A stretch of DNA of 5,398 bases from Thermoplasmata archaeon (GTDB taxonomy: Archaea > Thermoplasmatota > Thermoplasmata > Lutacidiplasmatales > UBA184). Of the stretch, positions 1-4,734 are shown piece by piece (the first letter of the stretch is position 1; each line of letters opens with the position of its first letter). Location: assembly GCA_022750355.1 (NCBI GenBank), contig JAKIVW010000060.1:1-5398 (forward strand), read 5' to 3'. The notes beneath the pieces are model-generated. The model saw only the letters and a program-made list of their open reading frames with translations. It had not been told where the DNA came from and ran no database searches. Both the position numbers and the translations under genes were made by a program.

Positions 1-492
1 ACCACAACGCTCACGCTGATCCTGCTGCCCTTTTACGGGAGCGTCGTGGGGACGGTTTCGCCGACGTTCGCGGCGGTGGCCGTGGGAGGTGTGGTTGTCC
101 CTGTCGATGCGACCGGCGCGTTCAATCGCTCGGTGGCCCAAGGCAACTATACGGTCGAAGCGACCGCGACCGGCTACACGACCCTGTACACTCCGGTCAA
201 CGTGACCGCCAATGACACGATCTACGTGAATTTGACGCTGAGCCTTACTGCGGGTCGCACGACCGGCCTGACCGCGTTGGACTGGGAGATCATCGGCATC
301 ATTTCCGCCGCCCTCATCGTGGTATTGGCGGTGGTTCTCATCCGCTCCCAGCGGGGTCGCCGCCCCCCCGACGGTACTCCCGGTCCGACCAATCCCTCGG
401 AGTCGCCTGCAACTACCCGCTTGTCGACCCCGGCTCCCTCTTCCCCCAAGGGGGGAGCGGCACCCCCTCCGCCCAGTAAGGTTGGTCCGTAG
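1..492 (+). CDS. 3' end of a membrane-anchored, sequon-rich cell-surface protein (partial)
   Basis: The frame is open from base 1 and ends at TAG 490-492, giving 163 visible codons; the start lies outside the window. Codons 1-90 read as a Val/Thr/Gly-rich beta domain with a pattern like carboxypeptidase-regulatory or PEGA-type surface modules (for example GNYTVEATATGY). Five N-glycosylation sequons sit at N42, N49, N67, N71 and N77. One hydrophobic helix spans about codons 97-114 and is followed by an Arg-rich stop-transfer stretch (R115-R121). The remaining tail to codon 163 is rich in Pro, Ser, Thr and Gly, with 14 prolines in 49 residues. The topology is therefore N-terminal domain outside, short disordered tail inside. 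The N-terminal function (enzyme, adhesin or S-layer-like) cannot be read from this fragment. The domain family is inferred from pattern only; membrane anchoring is clear. Confidence 0.8.
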   Translation, partial: TTTLTLILLPFYGSVVGTVSPTFAAVAVGGVVVPVDATGAFNRSVAQGNYTVEATATGYTTLYTPVNVTANDTIYVNLTLSLTAGRTTGLTALDWEIIGIISAALIVVLAVVLIRSQRGRRPPDGTPGPTNPSESPATTRLSTPAPSSPKGGAAPPPPSKVGP

Positions 493-495
493 TGT

Positions 496-502
496 GATAT
501 CG
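496..502 (+). promoter_or_regulatory. Weak TATA-like patch upstream of the glycosyltransferase gene
   Basis: TGATATC is the only AT-rich patch in the 87-base gap between the surface-protein stop and the glycosyltransferase ATG. Archaeal transcription usually starts about 25 bases after the TATA centre, which would be near base 525. That would give either a leader of about 55 bases to ATG 580 or a leaderless start at TTG 526. The match to the archaeal TATA consensus is poor and there is no clear BRE. Confidence 0.15.
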
Positions 503-579
503 GCGAATCTGCTTCGTTCGGCGCGTTGGCCCGGAGGACCCACGGACGGGGCCCCCGTGGACGGCCGCATCGACCCATC

Positions 580-1689
580 ATGAAGGTCCTCTTCGCGATC
601 GCGCACGTGAACAAGGGCGGTGGGCAAGCCGTCCAAGTCCTACAGCTGGTGCGTCGCCTGGCGCCCCGAGTCGGGGGTGAGTTACTGGCGCTGCACGCCC
701 AAGGCGCGCCCGTAAGTTTCGAACACGATTCCGAGGTCAAGGTCGTCGGCGACCTGCGTTTCCCCAGCGGGTTGGGACAACTGCGGCGGGCCATTCGAGC
801 GCGAAAGGGATCCTACGATTTGCTCCAGGTATTCGATCCCTACTATTCGCTTCCCGCCGCGCGGCTGGAGGGGGCGCGGCCGCTCGTCGTCCGAATGGGC
901 GCCCATCCCGTGGAAGACATCGCCAGCCGCTACGGGACCCGAGGTCGGGTGATCGCCCGGATTCTCAATCCATGGCTCTACGCCGGAACCACGGTCGTCG
1001 TGAACGCGGCCCATCTTCGAGACGCGTTCCCGGGACGGCCCGTCGTCTGCATTCCCAACGGGGTCGACAGCGATCGGTTCCATGTTCCCGCGAACCCGGG
1101 ACGCGCGCGGGCCGAGCTCGGCCTGCCGGAAGGAGTCCCCCTCATCGCCTTCACGGGGAAGATCATCCCCCGGAAGAACGTGGAAGACCTCTATTGGCTC
1201 GCCCGCGAGATCCCCTCCCTCCACGTCCTCCTCCTCGGGAACGACCAGGAGGAGTACTACGGTGACCGCTACCATCGAGCGATCCGGGCGGCGTTCCCGG
1301 AGGCCCTCGATCGGGTGCACGCGGTCGGGGAGATCCCGATGGAACGCGTACCGACGTATCTGGAGGCCGCGGACCTCTTCGTCTTCCCGTCGCGGCTGGA
1401 AGGGATGCCCAACTCGATCCTGGAGGCGTGGGCTGCCGGTCTTCCGGTTATCGCGGCGGACACGGCCGCCCATCGGGAGATCGTTCGGGGCGGAACCGGG
1501 CTGCTCTTCCGCGACCGGGCGGAACTCCAGTCGCACGTGGAGACGCTCCTTGCGGACCCGTCCAAAGCCCGCGAGATGGGACTGGCCGGCCGCCAAACGG
1601 TGCTCGCGCACTTCAGCCTGGACGGTGCGGCTCAACGATACTTCGACCTCTATGAACACGTGATTGCGGGCACCCTCCCGGCATCGTGA
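580..1689 (+). CDS. GT4-family glycosyltransferase (GT-B fold)
   Basis: This 369-residue protein has the usual length of a GT4 retaining glycosyltransferase, which moves a sugar from a nucleotide-sugar donor to a lipid-linked or other glycan acceptor on the cytoplasmic face. The N-terminal Rossmann half opens with MKVLFAIAHVNKGGGQAV, whose glycine loop lies at 13-15. The inter-domain signature IPNGVDSDRF is at 158-167 and the donor-domain motif TGKIIPRKN at 192-200. The family's EX7E motif is E274-GMPNSIL-E282. No signal peptide or membrane helix is present. I chose ATG 580 because the fold begins exactly there. An in-frame TTG at 526 would add 18 residues, seven of them Arg, with no homology-like content. 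No Shine-Dalgarno lies close to ATG 580. The sulfotransferase and flippase genes follow on the same strand. Family assignment is firm; sugar donor and acceptor are unknown. Confidence 0.93.
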   Translation: MKVLFAIAHVNKGGGQAVQVLQLVRRLAPRVGGELLALHAQGAPVSFEHDSEVKVVGDLRFPSGLGQLRRAIRARKGSYDLLQVFDPYYSLPAARLEGARPLVVRMGAHPVEDIASRYGTRGRVIARILNPWLYAGTTVVVNAAHLRDAFPGRPVVCIPNGVDSDRFHVPANPGRARAELGLPEGVPLIAFTGKIIPRKNVEDLYWLAREIPSLHVLLLGNDQEEYYGDRYHRAIRAAFPEALDRVHAVGEIPMERVPTYLEAADLFVFPSRLEGMPNSILEAWAAGLPVIAADTAAHREIVRGGTGLLFRDRAELQSHVETLLADPSKAREMGLAGRQTVLAHFSLDGAAQRYFDLYEHVIAGTLPAS

Positions 1690-1748
1690 CCCGGGACCGA
1701 CGGAACCGTCCGCTCTCAGTTCGGCTCCGTTTCGACAACACACGTACC

Positions 1749-1755
1749 GTTTTGT
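1749..1755 (+). promoter_or_regulatory. Weak T-rich patch upstream of the sulfotransferase gene
   Basis: GTTTTGT is the only T-rich patch in the 101-base gap before ATG 1791. Its centre lies about 24 bases before the alternative start GTG 1776 and about 39 before ATG 1791, so it could act as a poor TATA element. The TTTT could equally be a weak archaeal termination tract for the glycosyltransferase transcript. Neither role is established by the sequence. Confidence 0.15.
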
Positions 1756-1790
1756 GGGGGTAGGACAGCCGTAGGGTGCTGCGGACCTTC

Positions 1791-2708
1791 ATGCCGGACT
1801 CACCGCCCGTAACGATCCTCTACGTCGTGAGCAGCCCGCACTCGGGCTCGACCGTCCTGAGCACGATCCTGGGCAGCCACCCGGACATCTTCTTCGCGGG
1901 GGAGCTCTACGAGATCCCCGAACCCGCCTGGATCCCCGGCGTGACGTGCTCCTGCGGCAAGCCGGCCGCCACGTGCGACTTCTGGCGACCGGTCCGTAAA
2001 CGGTTCGAGCGAACGGCGGACGTGGAAGCGCTCCATCGGGACGAGGGCAACTACCGAAACTGGAAATCCCTCCCTCGCGTCCTCCTGGGTCGGACTCCCG
2101 CCGCCGCGGACTTCCCGCAGTATGCCGCACGCCTCGAGACGCTCGTCCGTTCGATCGCGACGGAGAGCGGGAAACGGATCATCGTCGACACCAGCAAGGG
2201 CGGGACCCGCGGACGGGCCTACCTCGAGGCGGCTTCTCCCTCGCTTCAGGTCAAGGTCCTGCACGTCGTCCGGGACGGTCGCGGGGTCGTCCTCTCCCGA
2301 CGGAATCGGGAGGCGAGGGTCGTCGAGACCGGCGGGTACAAACCGCACGCCACGCTCCGCTACTCTCTCCTCTGGGTGGGCGCGAATCTCTCGTACGTGT
2401 TGCTCTTCGGGCTTCGCCGAGACCGATACCTGCGCGTTCGGCTGGAGGATTTCACCCGCGACCCCGACCGGGCGTTCGACCGCATCGCCAGGTTCCTCTC
2501 GATCGACCTGTCCGGCGTACGGGACCAGGTAAAGGCCGGAGCGGCGTTTCCGGTCGGCCACGTGATCGCGGGCAATCGACTTCGCCTCTCCGGCGCGGTC
2601 CGAATGCGACCGGAGGCCTCGGAGTGGACGACCCAACTTCCCCGAGCAGATCAACGACTGTTCGCGATCGTCGCAGGTTGGACGGCCCGCCTGTTCGGGT
2701 ACTCTTGA
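1791..2708 (+). CDS. PAPS-dependent sulfotransferase
   Basis: This is a 305-residue cytoplasmic sulfotransferase, predicted to move a sulfuryl group from PAPS to a hydroxyl on a glycan, lipid or small acceptor. The 5'-phosphosulfate loop is SSPHSGSTVLSTIL at 14-27. The 3'-phosphate site is VVRDGRGVVLSR, with R161 and S169 eight residues apart, as in the R130/S138 pair of human estrogen sulfotransferase. A VDTSKG motif at 132-137 and RLEDFTRDP at 217-225 match other bacterial-type members. An unusual TCSCGKPAATCDFW segment places cysteines at 53, 55 and 62. I chose ATG 1791 because the first beta strand (VTILYVVS) begins seven residues later; GTG 1776 in the same frame would add five residues. 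It lies 101 bases after the glycosyltransferase stop and 120 before the flippase start. Acceptor identity is unknown; a sulfated surface glycan is the simplest inference from the neighbours. Confidence 0.9.
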   Translation: MPDSPPVTILYVVSSPHSGSTVLSTILGSHPDIFFAGELYEIPEPAWIPGVTCSCGKPAATCDFWRPVRKRFERTADVEALHRDEGNYRNWKSLPRVLLGRTPAAADFPQYAARLETLVRSIATESGKRIIVDTSKGGTRGRAYLEAASPSLQVKVLHVVRDGRGVVLSRRNREARVVETGGYKPHATLRYSLLWVGANLSYVLLFGLRRDRYLRVRLEDFTRDPDRAFDRIARFLSIDLSGVRDQVKAGAAFPVGHVIAGNRLRLSGAVRMRPEASEWTTQLPRADQRLFAIVAGWTARLFGYS

Positions 2709-2786
2709 ATCGCACGCACGTTCGACCGTGCACCGCACCCGACTCGAGGGGGCGTAGGCGTACTCCTCTGCTTGGGGGACGAAGTG

Positions 2787-2794
2787 CTTTTCTA
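2787..2794 (+). promoter_or_regulatory. Candidate TATA element of the flippase gene
   Basis: CTTTTCTA stands out in a very GC-rich gap and is preceded by the purine-containing GAAGTG, which could serve as a BRE. A start site about 25 bases downstream would fall near 2816, giving a very short leader beginning at about the Shine-Dalgarno of GTG 2829. It resembles the archaeal TATA box only loosely, and the four T residues might instead terminate the upstream transcript. Confidence 0.3.
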
Positions 2795-2815
2795 GCGCGG
2801 CCGCCCCGGACCCAC

Positions 2816-2821
2816 GGAGGG
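2816..2821 (+). promoter_or_regulatory. Shine-Dalgarno sequence of the flippase gene
   Basis: GGAGGG is complementary to the CCUCC core at the 3' end of 16S rRNA and ends seven bases before GTG 2829. It is the only well-placed Shine-Dalgarno next to a gene start in this window. It favours GTG 2829 over the in-frame ATG at 2904. Confidence 0.6.
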
Positions 2822-2828
2822 AGTTGAG

Positions 2829-4427
2829 GTGAGCGCGTCCGCGGAGGGACCTCTCCCCTCGCTGGCCCCCGAACCGACCAGCCCTGCCGGACTGGGGGCG
2901 GAGATGGCCCGTCGGGTCAACCGCGGGACGCTCATCCTGGTCCTGAGCACCGTCTGTTTTTTTGCGCTCAATTTTGTTGGCCGCCTGGCCACGGCCCGGG
3001 CCCTTTCGCTCACCCAGTGGGGCTTGTTCAACCTCGGGGTCTCTTTCACGGCCCTTCTTTCGACGTTGATCCTCCTCGGCCTCAACAATGCCGTGGCGCG
3101 ATCCCTGGCGCACGAGAAGGACCCGGCGGAGCAGCGAGCGATCGTCCGTTGGTCTCTGTGGGTCAGTGCCGCGATCTCCGCGGTCGCCTCCGTGCTCACC
3201 TTCCTGTTCGCTTCCCCCATCGCGGGATTGTTCCACGACCCCGCGCTGGTCGGGGTCCTGGAACTCCTGGCCATCTCCGTCGGAATGGGAGCCATCACAC
3301 CCGTCTTCGCGGCCGTGTTCCAGGGCTTCCACGACGTGCTCCCCAACGCCCTGTTCAACCAGGTCGTCAATCCCGCGGTGTTCGTCGTCTTCGTCCTCGG
3401 CCTCCTCTACTTAGGTTGGGGGTTGAACGCCGCCCTCGTCGCGTACGTGATCGCGGACGTCGCGGGGCTGATCGGATGCATTTGGTACTTCGCGGGCCGC
3501 ATCCACCGCCACCTCCCCCCCGACATCCTTCCGGTCGGCCGTCCCAAGGCCGGACTTTGGAGCCTTTCGATCGCGCTCTGGGGGCTCTCCTCCCTCGCGT
3601 TCGTGACCGCCTACGCGGACACGCTGATCCTCGGCGCCTACTGGTCGGCGGCCGACGTGGGATACTATTCGACCGCGATGTCGCTCGCCCGAACCCTGCT
3701 CCTCGGGGGAATCACCCTCACCTTCGTGTTCCTCCCTGTGGCCGCCCGGTTGTCGAAGGAGGGGGCCTATACCGCCCTCCGGACCGCCTACACGATCGCC
3801 GCCCGGTGGATCCTCGTTCTATCGATCCCCCTCTTCTTGCTGTTCCTCCTCCTCCCGTCTCAATCCGTCGTGGCCCTGTTCACGTACCGGTATGCCGCCG
3901 CGGCCGTCCCGCTTCAGTTTCTCGCGCTCACCGCGTTCGCTTCCTCGATCATCGGACCCTCCAATGCCTGTCTGGCCGGCATCGGTCGGAATCGGGCGCA
4001 GCTCGCCTCGGCGACCCTTTCCGCGGCGACGAACCTCGCCCTGAGCTTCGCGCTCATCCCGACGTACGGCGTCCTCGGCGCCGCGGTCGCCTGGGGCATC
4101 GCTCGGGCCCTCTACCCGGCCTCGAACCTACTGATCCTGTACCGGGATTACGGCGTCCATCCGTTTCGCCCGATCCTGCTCCGACCCCTGGTCGTCACGT
4201 TGGCCATCGCCGTTCCGATCTTCCTGGCCGTCCCCTACTTCACCGCCGCGAATTGGGTCGTGTTTCCGTTGTTCTTCGTCGGCACCGGCATCTTCATCGC
4301 GGTGTTGATCGCCACCCGCAGCCTCGTTCCGGACGACCTCATCTTCGTGTCCGCGCTGGAAAAGGTCAGTCGCCGCCGCCTCCCCGGTCTCCGCGCGTTC
4401 GTCGCCCGAAGATACTCGGAAGTCTGA
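2829..4427 (+). CDS. Wzx/MATE-like polysaccharide (lipid-linked glycan) flippase
   Basis: This 532-residue integral membrane protein of the MOP exporter superfamily (polysaccharide biosynthesis / Wzx-like branch) is predicted to move lipid-linked oligosaccharides from the inner to the outer membrane face. I count 14 hydrophobic segments at about 33-55, 66-86, 107-127, 140-164, 173-196, 200-222, 243-266, 278-302, 324-344, 360-386, 388-411, 413-438, 450-472 and 475-498, the usual number for the family. The loop motif IPTYGVLGAAVAWGIARALY (410-429) is typical. The first 28 residues are a Ser/Pro-rich cytoplasmic extension; ATG 2904 (residue 26) is an alternative start. The tail after 500 is basic. 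A T7 tract at 2957-2963 lies inside the coding region for helix 1. The gene follows a glycosyltransferase and a sulfotransferase, which fits export of a sulfated glycan; the substrate is inferred from context only. Confidence 0.92.
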   Translation: MSASAEGPLPSLAPEPTSPAGLGAEMARRVNRGTLILVLSTVCFFALNFVGRLATARALSLTQWGLFNLGVSFTALLSTLILLGLNNAVARSLAHEKDPAEQRAIVRWSLWVSAAISAVASVLTFLFASPIAGLFHDPALVGVLELLAISVGMGAITPVFAAVFQGFHDVLPNALFNQVVNPAVFVVFVLGLLYLGWGLNAALVAYVIADVAGLIGCIWYFAGRIHRHLPPDILPVGRPKAGLWSLSIALWGLSSLAFVTAYADTLILGAYWSAADVGYYSTAMSLARTLLLGGITLTFVFLPVAARLSKEGAYTALRTAYTIAARWILVLSIPLFLLFLLLPSQSVVALFTYRYAAAAVPLQFLALTAFASSIIGPSNACLAGIGRNRAQLASATLSAATNLALSFALIPTYGVLGAAVAWGIARALYPASNLLILYRDYGVHPFRPILLRPLVVTLAIAVPIFLAVPYFTAANWVVFPLFFVGTGIFIAVLIATRSLVPDDLIFVSALEKVSRRRLPGLRAFVARRYSEV

Positions 4428-4438
4428 CCCAGTCCTAG

Positions 4439-4469
4439 GGGCCCGAGACCACCGGTTCGGGTCGGGCCC
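4439..4469. repeat. 8-bp perfect inverted repeat just after the flippase stop
   Basis: GGGCCCGA (4439-4446) pairs perfectly with TCGGGCCC (4462-4469) around a 15-base loop, beginning 11 bases after the flippase stop. It could stabilise the 3' end of the mRNA or mark the end of the transcription unit. No T-run follows, so it is neither a bacterial-style terminator nor a standard archaeal one. Confidence 0.5.
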
Positions 4470-4479
4470 GCGTCTCCGG

Positions 4480-4494
4480 CGGTGCGACCCACCG
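4480..4494. repeat. Short hairpin, 5-bp stem
   Basis: CGGTG (4480-4484) and CACCG (4490-4494) can pair around a five-base loop. It is the second of three hairpins in a row downstream of the flippase gene. Short stems are common by chance in DNA this GC-rich. Confidence 0.25.
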
Positions 4495-4518
4495 GCCCGA
4501 CCTCGGCTATCTCGTTCA

Positions 4519-4537
4519 GGGAGGTTCCGCCCCTCCC
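4519..4537. repeat. Short hairpin, 6-bp stem
   Basis: GGGAGG (4519-4524) and CCTCCC (4532-4537) can pair around a seven-base loop. It is the third hairpin in the series. If transcribed, it would hide a GGGAGG that otherwise resembles a Shine-Dalgarno sequence with no start codon at a suitable distance. Confidence 0.25.
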
Positions 4538-4578
4538 CGGAAGATCCCCTCGCGGGCCGCGCGAAGTAACCCCCCTGG

Positions 4579-4588
4579 CTATACAATA
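4579..4588 (+). promoter_or_regulatory. Candidate TATA box for the secreted glycosidase gene
   Basis: CTATACAATA is the best TATA-like string in the window and opens an AT-rich island that ends near 4623. A start site about 25 bases downstream would fall near 4609, inside the palindrome described separately. A second TATA-like string, CATATTGAA at 4611-4619, would put the start near 4640. Either gives a leader of roughly 30 to 125 bases depending on the true start codon. Confidence 0.4.
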
Positions 4589-4617
4589 CGCATGAATCCG
4601 CACTTATGCGCATATTG
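4584..4617. promoter_or_regulatory. Interrupted palindrome over the promoter; possible operator
   Basis: CAATACGCAT (4584-4593) is the reverse complement of the right arm ATGCG-CA-TATTG (4606-4617) except for a two-base CA insertion, giving two 10-bp arms around a 12-base spacer. The right arm itself contains the perfect 8-bp palindrome ATGCGCAT (4606-4613). The element overlaps the candidate TATA box and probable start site, the position where an archaeal repressor dimer would block transcription. The structure is seen directly; the operator role is inferred. Confidence 0.35.
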
Positions 4618-4734
4618 AAATAGTCGGTTCACGGAGAATCGTACACTCCTCTCCTCTCCGCTCCGGCGGTGGATCTTCTGACCGATCGTCCTGACCCTCG
4701 GGCAATCGCACCTCGATGGGTCCGGGGTCGGCCC

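Larger units (their letters stand above)
4428..4734. other. Non-coding stretch between flippase and secreted glycosidase genes
   Basis: No convincing gene is present on either strand. The first half (4428-4570) is extremely GC-rich and can fold into three successive hairpins. The middle (4579-4623) is an abrupt AT-rich island with TATA-like boxes and an interrupted palindrome. The last part is pyrimidine-rich (about 4643-4665) and then in frame with the downstream secreted protein from 4624 onward, so the true start of that gene could lie as early as GTG 4669. There is no T-run suited to archaeal termination. The reading frames that cross it on the - strand have the Arg/Gly/Pro-rich composition of GC-driven shadows. 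Confidence 0.6.

Noticed and set aside
1699..1710. GACGG-AA-CCGTC just after the glycosyltransferase stop as a terminator hairpin
   Set aside because: The two-base centre leaves only about four usable base pairs in RNA, and no T-run follows.
1735..1757. ACAA...TTGT imperfect palindrome upstream of the sulfotransferase gene
   Set aside because: Only the outer four bases pair cleanly; the middle does not match, so it is no better than chance.
1800..3332. A 510-codon open frame on the - strand across the sulfotransferase gene and the flippase 5' part
   Set aside because: It lies opposite two well-supported genes, its product is dominated by Arg, Gly, Glu and Asp with no domain or hydrophobic core, and such frames are expected in GC-rich coding DNA.
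3017..4438. A 473-codon + strand frame inside the flippase gene
   Set aside because: It is a shifted reading of the flippase with an Arg/Pro/His-rich product and no recognisable motif; the flippase frame has clear membrane helices.
4439..4469. Hairpin after the flippase as a rho-independent terminator
   Set aside because: No T-run follows the stem, and archaeal termination relies on T tracts rather than hairpins; it is kept only as an inverted repeat.
4438..4502. tRNA-like appearance (GGTTCGGGTC resembling a T arm, flanked by complementary ends)
   Set aside because: The candidate T loop lacks the conserved A, and no D arm, anticodon arm or 7-bp acceptor stem can be laid out at the right spacing.
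4128..4613. - strand open frames across the intergenic region (161 and 122 codons)
   Set aside because: Composition is low-complexity Arg/Gly/Asp without domains, and most of their length is antisense to the flippase 3' end.
4592..4623. Two tiny frames in the leader, MNPHLCAY (ATG 4592, stop at 4616-4618) and MRILK (ATG 4606, TAG at 4621-4623)
   Set aside because: Both fall inside the palindrome and probably at or before the transcription start. ATG 4606 is in frame with the secreted protein, which raised the idea of TAG readthrough as pyrrolysine, but a signal peptide with later starts explains the gene without it.
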